A DNA stretch of 64,000 nt from Begonia masoniana (Eukaryota > Streptophyta > Magnoliopsida > Cucurbitales > Begoniaceae): NCBI GenBank assembly GCA_022432975.1, contig CM039508.1, positions 18,203,330 through 18,267,329 on the forward strand, written 5' to 3'. Position 1 is the first letter of the stretch; the number at the start of each line of letters is the position of its first letter. Both the position numbers and the translations under genes were made by a program. Positions 34,911 to 45,171 of the stretch are shown piece by piece. The notes below the pieces were generated by a model. That model was not told the DNA's origin, ran no database searches, and saw only the letters and a list, made by a program, of their open reading frames with translations.

Positions 34911-35921
34911 GCTAGGGGCCATAACAGCATATGGGTCATTGTGGACAGACTAACCAAGTCGGTCCATTTTCTACCTATGAAGATGACGTTCTCTATGGAC
35001 CAATATGCATAAATATATATAAGCGAGATCATCAAGCTGCATGGGGTGCCAGTATCAATTGTATCTGACCGGGACCCTAGATTCACGTCGAGGTTCTGGA
35101 AAAGCTTGCAAAACTCTTTGGGTACCAAGTTAAATTTCAGCACTGTATTTCATCCACAAACTGACGGACAATCCGAGTGAACGATTCAGATACTGGAGGA
35201 TATGTTAAGGTCGTGCGTGCTGGAATTTCATGCTCCTTGGAGTAAATATTTACTGCTTGTGGAGTTCGTTTACAACAATAGCTACCAGACTACGATCGGT
35301 ATGGCTCCATATAAAGCTCTTTATGGCAGAAAATGAAGATCTCCATTGTGTTGGGATGAAGTTGGAGAATCCAGACTTGTCGACCCCGAGTTATTACAGC
35401 AGATATCTGAGGTGATTGCAACTATCAAACAACGAATCAATACTGCTCAGAGTCGACAGAAGAGTTACGCGGACTGGAGACGGAGAGACTTGGGGTTCGC
35501 TGAAGGCGATGAAGTATTCCTGAAGGTGTCGCCTTTCAAGGGCGTGATAAGATTTGGTAAGAAAGATAAGCTCAGTCCAAGGTTTGTTGGGTCATTTCCC
35601 ATCTTGAAAAGAGTAGGAAGCATGGCTTACAGACTGCAGCTGCCAGCGTCCATGAATTGAGTTCACAACGTCTTTCACGTTTTGAAGCTGAGAAAATGTG
35701 TGCGATATCATACTCAGATCGTGGAACCGGTGGACATAGATATCATGTCGACGTTGACATATGAAGAAAGACCAATACAGATTTTGGATTCTTCACTCAA
35801 AGTGTTACGCAACAGGATGGTCCCATTGGTGAAAGTTTTATAGCACAATCATAACGTGGAGGAAGCCACTTGGAAAAGACAATAGGACGTTAGGGCCCAA
35901 TATCCGGAGCTTTTTGATTAA
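34911..35921 (+). pseudogene. E1 integrase core and C-terminal part after E6
   Basis: It continues the frame from VVGLPRT across the GGACA target site: [21 protein letters not shown] sequence, [21 protein letters not shown] followed by a TGA, ALYGRK followed by a [23 protein letters not shown] and a chromodomain-like end with EEATWKRQ. At least six stops are present. Confidence 0.88.
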
Positions 35922-37364
35922 GCAAATTTTGGGGACAAAATTCTGTTAAGGTGTGTGGGATGTAACACCCGGAATTTTTGCCTATGTAATTATTTCCCGA
36001 ATCATTTGGCAGGATTAATTTGATATTAATACAATGAATGTTTTGTTTGAAACCAAATCGATGGAGTTTATATTGAATTGAATAATGGGATAAAAATTAA
36101 ACTAATGTGTAACTAAACAAAACCATTGGTTAGAGATGCATGGAGGGGCGGTTTGGGAAGGAATTATGGTTGGTGGGAGGGAGCCAATGGATGGATGCCA
36201 AATGTCCAAAACTTGCTGAGAAACCTACCTCTTGTCTTCTCTTCTACGTAAACCTCCATATTCTTCCTCTCCTCTCTATTTCTCTCCTCCATGCAACCAA
36301 CGGCGATTTTAACCTCAACCTTTTTCCTGTTTTCTTCATTTTTCTCCATCTAAGGTAATCTTCTAAGCTAGTTAGTAAGTATGGACAAGTCAAATGTTAG
36401 TTTTTTTGAAGTTTAGGTTAATGTCCGATTTTTGCATGCTATAGGTTCGCGAAACACAGTAGACGTGCGTACAAAGCTTGTTACATTTTGGACAACAGGT
36501 AAGTTCATACACGTAGGTTGGCCCTTAAGGCCTTACATCACGGAGATATTAGGCTTGTCGTCAGGATTGTTGTTGGGTAGTTGGGTCAATGATTCGGCCA
36601 TAAGTAAGTTTAGTGTCATTCTCAATGCATAGTTTAGATTTCCTGTTATTTATGCGTGCTTTGAACTGTTTTTCCAGAATGTTAAGTCCGTGCACAATGA
36701 ATGTTCATGCATACACATTTTTTTCGAAAGTAATGCAGATGTTTTCTGCACACGGTTTGAAGTTAAGAAAGATAAAACCTGTAATGTAATGTTCAGTTAA
36801 GTGTGGGACGGGGACTGACCCCTTGTTCTGTTCTGTTCTGTATTCTTGTAATATGCCTGATAGTGCACTCGCCAGTTCCCCTATAAGCCCCAATTATACC
36901 CCTCTGATAGATAAAAATAATGTAATGTAATGTCACTGTATTTCGAAAGTTCATGCATAGTATATGCATCACTGCATTATATGTTCTTACTAAACTTTAG
37001 GCTCATAGTTGAACTCCCTGATGTTGGTACGAAACCCATGGATGAGGATTTTGTGCCTCAGTCCGACGAATAGGTGGTTGGTGGCGCGAGCTTTAGGGCG
37101 TAGTTGCGGCAGCCAGACATATTTCTGACCCGAGAGAGTGAAGTTTTTTAAAAATGGAGTTCATGTTAGTATAGTTTCTATTGGAATTTTAAAACGATGT
37201 ATAAACTTTCTGTTGATATTTTAAAACCACTATTTGACAGTTGAATATGTATTTTAAATTATTCTGGAACTGTTGGAGTGTAACGACCCCTATTCCAAGC
37301 AAGATATTGTCCGCTCTGGGGATTGGACCACAGCCCAATATCCTCCCCTCACGGTTTTGTTTGG

Positions 37365-37444
37365 CGAGAACTTCCCAGAACGTCACCCAACCTGGAATTG
37401 CTCTCGCCGAAGCACTTTTAATTTCGGAGTTCTTATGGGATCCG
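37365..37444 (-). ncRNA. 5S-rRNA-derived segment in the left Cassandra LTR
   Basis: The minus strand reads CGGATCCCATAAGAACTCCG, then AAAGTGCTTCGGCGAGAG and GGTTGGGTGACGTTCTGGG. This matches plant 5S rRNA from about position 28 to 105, including box A, intermediate element and box C, with substitutions. Transcription by pol III is known for the family but not shown here. Confidence 0.7.
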
Positions 37445-37739
37445 TTGTCAATTGTGCTCCAAAACGCGTCTTGCTATCTTGGGAGGGTCTCTTTACATAT
37501 GTTTCATTTCCACATATTTTCCCAAGCGATGTGGGATTGTGACGACTCCCTTTTTTACAACCCGGGATTCGCCTATACTCGAGTCCGGGATTCGCCTACA
37601 CTCGGCTTAGGTCCCGAGGTTTGCCCCGCAACCCGAGGTTCGCCCCACAGTCATACTCATACGTGCACATTTGGTTCATCACAATCACCCCCCCTCGGGG
37701 GCCCAACGTCCTCGTTGGCCACATTTCTGGTTAGGTACA

Positions 37740-37873
37740 GGCTCTGATACCATTTGTAACGACCCCATATCCCAGCAAGATATTTTCCGCTTTGGATATT
37801 GGGCTACGGCCCAATCCCCAAAGCAGACAATATCTTGCTGGGATATGGGGTCGTTACAAATGGTATCAGAGCC
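37740..37873. repeat. 134-bp near-perfect palindrome at the centre of the Cassandra dimer
   Basis: The arms run from GGCTCTGATACCATTTGTAA (37740) inward and from GGTATCAGAGCC (ending 37873) inward, meeting at ATTGGGCTACGGCCCAAT. That central motif is itself a palindrome present in every normal LTR copy (for example 38815-38830). Each arm is a PBS plus a U5 end. Confidence 0.9.
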
Positions 37874-38326
37874 TATGACCAACCGAAAATGTGGTCAACA
37901 AGGACGTTGGGCCCCGGGGGGTGATTGTGATGACCCAAATGTGCACGTATGAGTACGACTGCGGGAAAAACCTCGGGTTGCGGTGCAAACCTCGGGACCT
38001 AAGCCGTGTGTAGGCGAATCCCGGGTCGTAAAGAAGGGGTCGTTATAAACGGTATCAAAACCTGTACCTAACCAGAGATGTGGCCAACGAGGACGTTGGG
38101 CCCCCTAGGGGGGTGATTGTGAGACCCGAATGTGTAAGTATGGTACGATGGCTGCACGAACCGGAACCCGGATAACGGTACGTCCGCGTGGGCGAACCGG
38201 AAGGTGACGGGTCGTAAAAAGGGGGTCGTCACAATCCCACATCGCTTGGGGAAGTATGTGGAAGTGAAACATATGTAAAGAGACCCTCCCAACATAGCAA
38301 GACGCGTTTTGGAGCACAATTGGCAA

Positions 38327-38406
38327 CGGATCCCGTAAGAACTCCGAAGTTAAAAGTTCTTCGGCGAGAGTAGTACCAGGTTGGGTGACCTTCTGGGAAG
38401 TTCTCG
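38327..38406 (+). ncRNA. 5S-rRNA-derived segment in the middle Cassandra LTR
   Basis: CGGATCCCGTAAGAACTCCG, AGTTAAAAGTTCTTCGG (box A region), GAGAGTAGTACCAGG and GGGTGACCTTCTGGGAAG (box C region). This is the copy closest to plant 5S rRNA of the three. Confidence 0.75.
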
Positions 38407-38706
38407 CCAAACAAAGCCGTGAGAGAGGATATTGGGCTACGACCCAATCCCCAGAGCGGACAATATCTTGCTAGGATAAGGGGTCGTTACAAAATTGTGA
38501 TGACCCGAATATGCACGCATGGGTACGATGGCTGCACGAACCGGAACCCGGATGGCGGTACATCTACGCGGGCGAACCGGAAGGTGACAGGTCGTAAAAA
38601 GGAGGTCGTCACAATCTCACATCGCTTGGGGAAGTATGTGGAAATGAAACATATGTAAAGAGACCTTTCTAACATAGCAAGATGCATTTTGGAGCACAAT
38701 TGACAA

Positions 38707-38786
38707 CGGATCCTACAAGAACTTCGAAGTTAAAAGTGCTTCGGCGAGAGCAATTCCAGGTTAGGTGACCTTCCGGGAAGTTCTCG
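38707..38786 (+). ncRNA. 5S-rRNA-derived segment in the right Cassandra LTR
   Basis: Same segment as the middle copy, with more changes (GATCCTACAAGAACTTCG, TAGGTGACCTTCCGGG). It lies in the LTR bounded by 38605 and 38872. Confidence 0.7.
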
Positions 38787-39438
38787 CCAAACAAAGCCGT
38801 GAGGGGAGGATATTGGGCTACGGCCCAATCCCCAGAGCGGACAATATCTTGCTGGGAAAAGGGGTCGTTACATGGAGTCTTCCCTTTTAGGTTGTGTGTG
38901 GATTGTCTCGAGTTTTTGAGCTATCCAGAAAGTTTGAATTCTTGAACTCTGTCATGCTTTTCTAGCTTCTGTTGTGTTTTCTAACACGTTTAAAATTATG
39001 TTCTGAATCGGGTTTTAGGGGTTTAAAGCTTTCTGTGTCAAATGAAGTAAATCATCAAAAAGAGATGTAGCCGATCGATTTCCTGGGGTAACCGATCGAT
39101 CGGCGGTGTATATATGTCTTTTGAGTTATTTCAAAGTCTCTCTATTCCATTCGGTCGAATTTGTCGATCGAATGATGTAGAAATTAATTCCAGAGACTTA
39201 GTCTTTCGACTAAGGCTATGTGTTATCGTCCAAAGTTGTGGGCGATAACGTCGTCAAAATCTGTCGTCCAAACCTGTCGACCAGTTCTATCGTCAAAATC
39301 TGTCGTCCAAACCTGTCAACAATTTCTGTCGTTCAAAGTTATCGTCCAAAGTTGTGGGCGATAACGTTATCTACTTTTGTCGTCCACGACTTCTGTCGTC
39401 CATGGCTTCTGTCGTTTACAGTTTCTGTCATCCATTTT

Positions 39439-42009
39439 TGTGACAGCCTCTGACCCGATCGGGGTCCGAGGAGCCATCACTCCGGGACATTCAAAACAGG
39501 GATTATTTATTTATTTTTTTGTTAACAAACAGACTGGACCTTTAAAAACAAACCCTTAAACTTTACAGAGAGAGAAAACCTTCTCTGGATTTAAAAGCAA
39601 AACGGTAAAACAGTTAAACCGGACTGCAGAATGAATTACAGAAGGAAATCAGAATACTTGGAACATTTAAATAAAAGACTAGATGGTCGACGGGCATGCA
39701 GAGGAAACGTGATAAAATACATGCAGTGAAAATAAATGAGAAATATAAACTGAAAGGCATATTGAAAGAAAGGCTACAGTGAATACCGAAATCGGGTGAT
39801 TTATGGCAGAAGGAGTAAATAAAATGGGGCGGAAGATGTAGCTAAACTGGGCGGAAGATGTGGATGAATGACGAAGCAGAAAATGTAAATAAACTGGGCG
39901 GGCGATATAGACTAGCGGTAGATGTGAATAAGACAAAAGTGAACAGTAAACAGCGGCAGATGTGAATTGAATAGAAGCAACAGAAACATCGGTGGAAGTA
40001 AAGCAGATGACGTCAGGCGGAAGATGTGATTTTAAAGGCAGCGGTGGATGCAGGCAGAATGCACTGTTCACCGGTGGAAGTGAACTATAGGTAGAAATGC
40101 ACTGTTCATCGGTGAAAGTGAACTACAGACAAAAATGAACTGTTCACCGGTGGAAGTGAACTACAGACAGAAATGAACTTTAAAGGCAGCGGTGGATGTA
40201 ATCGGAAGATGTGAGATGAATGACGTCAGGCGGTAGATGTAAATAAACCGGAGCGGTGGATGTGAATCCTAAGGCAGTAGATGTAAATAAACTGAAGCGG
40301 TAAAAGTGATTTTAAAAGCTGCGGTGGATGTGATCGGAAGATGTAGTTTTAAAGACAAAATTTGACAATTTTTAACAGGAAGACATACGAACAGGGAGCA
40401 TAAAAATAAATGGCATAAAAGTTTCAAATTCTAAAAAAAACGATTCAGAACATGATTTTCGGACATAACAGAAAACATGACAAGAGTTTAAGAAATCAAA
40501 CTACATGGATAACTTTAAAACCAGAGATCATCCATGCACAGACCAATAGAGAGAACTCAAGGCAGTTCCAGAATATTTCAAAATATATAAATACAACTGT
40601 CAAATACAGAGGTTTTAAACATCAATACAGATGTCATACATCGTTTTAAAATCTTTGAAGCAGTACAGAACTTGGCATGCATTTCAAAGATTCACCAAAA
40701 CAGAAGTATTTAAAACATAAACACAAACTTTAAAACCTCACTCTCTCTGGTCAGAAATATGTCTAGCTGCCACAACCAACCCCGAAGCTCATGCCACCAG
40801 CCACCTATTCATCGTCCTGAGGTACAAGGTTCTCATTCACGGGTTCAGTACCTACATCAGGGAGTTCACCTATGAGTCTTAAACTCAGTAAGAACATATA
40901 AATGCAGTGATGCATATGCTATGCATGAATTTTCAGAATACAGTGACAAAACATTACATTACGTTTCACTGGCAGAGGGGTATAAGTGGGGCTTATAGGG
41001 GAACTGGCAAGTGCGCGACAGGCACAAACAAATATTTAGAATATAACAGAACAGAACATAACATAACAGAACAGTAGGCCAGTCCCCGTCTCGCACTTAA
41101 CCCATATATTACAGTCAGATTTTATCTTTCTTAACTTCAAAACGTGTGCAGAAGACATTTTTGCATGAGCTTTCAGGAAAAACGTGTATGCATGGACATT
41201 TACAGTGCTTAAAGTTAAAACAGCAGACAACAGAAATAGCACAACAGAACCTATAGAGAAAAAACAGACGACTAGAAATATAACTCGAACTTATCTACCT
41301 GAAACCTGCAGAGTCTCCGTGATGTAGGGCCTTAAGGGCCAACCTACGGGTATGAACTTACTTGTTTGCTATAGAGTTGATAGTTCTGAACGTCGCGGTG
41401 ATACACGAACCTATAACATGCACGTAACGAAAATGAGCAAAGCTGCAAATGCTAACTAACAACTTGGTAGACATGCTCCAAACTCCATTCAAACCTTTAG
41501 AAAACAAACCGACGTGTTTCCATACAATAACAGAGAGTTTTCTCCAAAACATCTTAACCCTAACTTAATCAAAACTCACATTTTAACTTATCCAAACTCG
41601 TTAACTTTAGCAGATGATTACCTTCACTGAAGAAAACAGGAGAATGGAAGTCTTTTGGAAAGGTTGCAGTCGCCTGGAGGAGAGAAAACAGAGAGCAGTG
41701 GAAAGAAGCAGATAAGAAATAAGGGTTTCATGCAGGAGGAAAGAGAAGGAGAACATGGCTTCTTCAACAAGTTGCCAAGTGTCAAGCAACCATAGGCTAT
41801 CCCCCACCAACCTTAATTGGCTTCCTATTTTGCCATTCCATTGGTTTTTAACTATTTTACTATTTAGTTCCTCAAATCGGTTTTACGAATTACCCTCATT
41901 CAATGAATCCATCGGTAAACTCATAAAACATACATTGTATAAATATTCCCATTAATTCCGTCTAATAACACAAGGAATATTTACATGGCGAAAATTTCCG
42001 GGTGTTACA
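39439..42009 (-). repeat. E2 3' LTR
   Basis: 2571 bp. Contains the CGGAAGATG/CGGTGGATG array (about 39800-40350) and mini-gene exons. Exon a (41810-41622, 189 nt) is open from its ATG, but exon b has a TAG in the exon a frame. It differs from the 5' LTR by several percent by eye. Confidence 0.88.
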
Positions 42010-43454
42010 TTCCACCCACCTTAACAGAAATTTTGTCCCCAAAATTTGCCTAAGCAAAGAGGTCCGGATATTGGGCTCTAACATCTTGTTGTTTTTCTCA
42101 TGTGGCTTCCTCCACGTTATGATTGCGCCACAAAACTTTCACCAATAGGACTACCTTGTTGCGCAACACCTTGAGTGAAGTATCTAATATCTGTATGGGC
42201 CTTTCTTCATATGTCAGCGTCGGCATGATATCAAAGTCCACATGTTCCACGATCTGGGTTGGATCTCGTACCCATTTTCTCAGCATCGAAACATGAAAAA
42301 CATTGTGAACTCCATCCATCGACACTGGCAACTGCAGTCTGTAGGCCATGCTTCCCACACGCTTCAAAATGGGAAAATGGCCAATGAACCGCGGGCTGAG
42401 CTTTCCTTTCTTACCGAATCTCATTACGCCCTTGAAAGGCGACACTTTCAAGAATACTTCATCACCCTCTGCGAACTCTAAGTCTCTTCTTCTATGGTCC
42501 GCATAACTCTTCTGTCGACTCTTAGCAATTTTTATTCGTTGTTTGATAGCTGCAATCACCTTGGACATCTGCTGTAATAACTCATTGCCGATAAGCTTGG
42601 CTTCTCCGACTTCATCCCAACATAATGGAGATCTGCACTTCCTGCCATAAAGAGCTTCATATGGAGTCATACCGATCGTAGCTTGGTAGCTATTGTTGTA
42701 AGCGAACTCCACAAGCGGCAAATATCTACTCCAAGGAGCATGAAATTCCAGCACACACGACCTTAACATATCCTCCAGTATCTGGATCGTTCTCTTGGAT
42801 TGTCCGTCAGTCTGTGGATGAAAGGCTGTGCTGAAGTTCAACTTTGTACCCAAGGAGTTCTGCAAACTTTTCCAAAACCTAGAAGTGAATCTGGGATCCC
42901 GGTCCGAGACGATCGACACAGGAATGCCATGCAGCTTAATAATCTCATTAATATACAGCTCTACGTACTGATCCATGGAGTACGTTGTTGTAGCACCCGG
43001 TTCCATTAAACCCAATTTAATTTGTCAAATTAAGATGTGCAAATATGGATTAGGTTAATGAATGGATATGCAAGGGCATTATGGTAAATTAAAAACTTAT
43101 TAGTGGATAACCTATTTAGAAAGAATCTATTGAGCTCAGCCGCCACTATTCATTCTTGCTCTCGGTTTTCAGCTCAAACCAGCAGACTTCCCAGGCGATT
43201 TCCTTCCCCGAGTCCGTTCGACGAGCTAGGTAAGTTTCTACCTCGATTTTTCTGACTTAGTAACTAAGGAAGATTGTATGGGGGAAGTGTTAGATATCTA
43301 TTTTGGGAACTCATCAGGAAAGTGAGTAGATATGGGTTTAGCATAGAATCAGTAATGCTTGGCGATCAGAACTCCCAACTATTCCCTTAGGTTTTCTGAA
43401 TGCCTTAGAATGAGGTTTAGTACAGGTTGACTTAATGTTCTGTTTATGTTCTAG

Positions 43455-44049
43455 GTGAGAAAGATCCCGAAGAAGCTCCTAACCGAGCACTCGCCAAGAA
43501 TCCAGGTAAGTAGAGTTTGTTTGTGCCTTCGGGCCTACATCACAAAAAAGTAGGGTTTATGTATGTTTTGTATGTTTATTTTCCAGTTGTCATGCATCAT
43601 GTTTTTGAAAGATTACGAAAATGAATTTACATGAAATGCATGGTAAGTGTGAGCAGGATGATCAGAATAACTGTTAAGGGGGATTAATCCGCCCCTTAAC
43701 TGAGAACAGAGGATTGAGGTTTTGGGAAAAGTGATCCACTTCCCAATCCTACAGGGGGATCAGACCAGTTAACTGTTAAGGGAATTAATCCGCCCCTTAA
43801 TTGAGATCAGAGGATGTATGCTTTGGGGAATGACTGATCCACTTTCCCATCGTACAGAGGGATCAACAGAGAACGAATTTGAATACAACTGAGATGAGAA
43901 AGTAGAGACTGCATGTTTAGGGAAATTATTGCTTCATTGATCCATTTCATTCATCGCTCTACTTGCTTAGCATTAGGCTAATAGATGAGTTTTGTGATGT
44001 AGGTGAAGAAGTTACTGAAGGTATGTTTACCGACCAACATGAGGAATAG
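43455..44049 (+). other. E5 copy of LTR mini-gene exons b and c
   Basis: Exon b 43455-43505 (51 nt; GTTCTAG acceptor, CCAG|GTAAGT donor) and exon c 44003-44049 (47 nt; GTGATGTAG acceptor) end GAGGAATAG. The frame reads EKDPEEAPNRALAKNP and then an acidic EEVTEGMFTDQHEE end. It is open back through exon a to about 43060 without an ATG. CCTACATCACAAAA at 43534-43547 is complementary to 43990-44003, which includes the exon c acceptor AG. The 3' LTR copy keeps the same layout (exon b 50194, exon c 50742-50788). Confidence 0.45.
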
Positions 44050-44329
44050 GCTGGTTGGAGGAGCATTTTCAGGCATCGGTTTGGTCATCTGTTGAGGCGG
44101 TTTAATCCATGGCTGCAGGTGTTGATTTGGGAGTAACTAGTTCAGTATAGATGTTTCCTTTTCTAAAAATTTTATGACAATAGTGTTTTTTTTAAAACTT
44201 TGAATACATTCTGAGAGTCTTTGATATTAGTGTTCTGTTGGGTTTTGAAAACATTGTTTTTACTGAATTTGGGAAGGGCAGTGATTTGGTTTGTTTCTGG
44301 ATGTTTAGTTTTGTCGTTCTGCCTATCGG

Positions 44330-44780
44330 AAGGTGCCTTCAGTAAAGTCGTTGGATGAGAGAGAGAACATCCGGCTGACGTCATCGGCAGGTGCGAGTCG
44401 CAAAATCTGTAGTTTTGTCTATCGTCAGATGGAAATCTATCGGTAGATGAAGTTATGTTGACTCCATAGGCAGATGAAGTTATGTTGACTTCATCGGCAG
44501 ATGTAGTGTGTATTTTAATCTTATCGGAAGGAGTCGTAATGTCGTTGTCGGTAGATGTCGCGAGTTTGTCTATCGGCAGATGGAAATCTATCGGTAGATG
44601 AAGTTATGTTGACTCCATCGGCAGATGAAGTTATGTTGACTTCATCGGCAGATGTAGTTGTGTTGGCTTGTCGGTAGATGGTGGTGCGTTGTTTGTACAC
44701 GTCATCGGCAGAAACCTCCTAAATCCTATTTCTGCTTCTTCCGTTGACTTTGTCGTCGGCAGATGTGTTCGACTTCGGCA
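44330..44780. repeat. ATCGG(C/T)AGATG motif array with TGACGTCA in the E5 LTR
   Basis: About 14 copies of ATCGGCAGATG, ATCGGTAGATG or close variants, and one CTGACGTCATCGGCAG. In reverse complement this is the CATCTNCCGAT motif of the E3 LTR. Part of the array is itself duplicated (CTATCGGTAGATGAAGTTAT occurs twice). The 3' LTR copy is at about 51070-51510. Confidence 0.8.
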
Positions 44781-44826
44781 ACTTCACAGGCATTCCGCGT
44801 TTTTTTTTAAGCTTTATGTCTTTTAG

Positions 44827-44933
44827 CCAATTACTCTTAACACTTCCAACAGTCATTTTAAAATGTTTTCACAGGTCACTTAGCTTCATTGATGTCCAAT
44901 TGATTTTCCGCTGCAAGTTTTAAAATATATTTA
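44827..44933 (+). promoter_or_regulatory. Candidate core promoter for E5 genomic RNA
   Basis: CCAAT at 44827-44831 and TATATTTA at 44926-44933 lie 120 bases before the LTR end and directly downstream of the motif array. The resulting R-U5 would be short. A second TATA-like box near the LTR start could drive the mini-gene layout. Confidence 0.4.
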
Positions 44934-45055
44934 GTTTTAGAAAAAGTCAAATTTTGGCTGTCGAGTGAAATTTTAAATTTAGCATCAAGACGTCATGGTT
45001 CGGTTCAGCGTTATGAGTAGCAAACCGGGTTCAGATAACTCGGGGCGTTACAAGT

Positions 45056-45068
45056 TGGTATCAGAGCC
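45056..45068 (+). other. E5 primer-binding site
   Basis: TGGTATCAGAGCC, complementary to initiator Met tRNA, three bases after the 5' LTR. Confidence 0.9.
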
Positions 45069-45171
45069 ATTTGGTTAAACCATTCAAAGAATTACTCAAC
45101 AGTGCCGATCGTTGCACGGAAGTACTCCAACAACTGTAAGTGTTTATGTTAGTTTTAGTTATTAGATATTT

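Larger units (their letters stand above)
27854..35921 (+). pseudogene. E1 gag-pol polyprotein, heavily broken, split by E6
   Basis: Gag starts about 27875 (MVRGHHGEPNDRGDV) with the FDGLSTDPTHAEEWIRQIE core, a glutamine-rich stretch (about 28580) and one zinc knuckle, CFRCGKEGHHVRDY, whose last cysteine is changed. Protease has WDAGATLSF in place of DSGA/DTGA. Lesions include frameshifts near 28391, 28840 and 30030, and stops at 29606 (SPW), 29761, 30986 and several after 34911. [11 protein letters not shown] and RNase [11 protein letters not shown] remain. Integrase is cut by E6 at 31272/34906 right after VVGLPRT. The end reads EEATWKRQ.DVRAQYPELF. Confidence 0.9.
37279..38872. mobile_element. 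Cassandra-type TRIM insertion in inverted-dimer form
   Basis: LTRs contain 5S-rRNA-like sequence with pol III box A, intermediate element and box C. The interiors are short and non-coding, with an initiator-Met PBS. The whole block has TSD TGGAG (37274-37278 and 38873-38877), and the empty site is present in the E1 5' LTR at 26155-26159. The left half is in minus orientation (LTR 37279-about 37540, interior, PBS 37740-37752, partial LTR). The right half is in plus orientation (partial LTR to 37858, PBS 37861-37873, interior, LTR about 38228-38490, partial interior, LTR about 38605-38872). Both outer ends are LTR 3' ends (GGGTCGTTACA), unlike a normal insertion. Confidence 0.85.
42989..45052 (+). 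repeat. E5 5' LTR
   Basis: 2064 bp from TGTAGCACCC to GGGGCGTTACA. Order: short 5' part with a TATTTA-type box near 43107, exon a (donor after 43229), intron 1, exon b, intron 2 with two copies of a CCGCCCCTTAA/GATCAGA hairpin repeat (43665-43865), exon c, motif array, CCAAT and TATA boxes, end. Confidence 0.92.

Noticed and set aside
37241..38699. ORFs of 60-170 codons across the Cassandra block
   Set aside because: They run through LTRs, 5S-like segments and the palindrome on both strands; the family is non-coding.
38327..38786. Functional 5S rRNA genes
   Set aside because: Only the internal part matches 5S, with many changes, and it sits inside short LTRs with a PBS; it is the Cassandra-type 5S-derived LTR, not an rDNA array.
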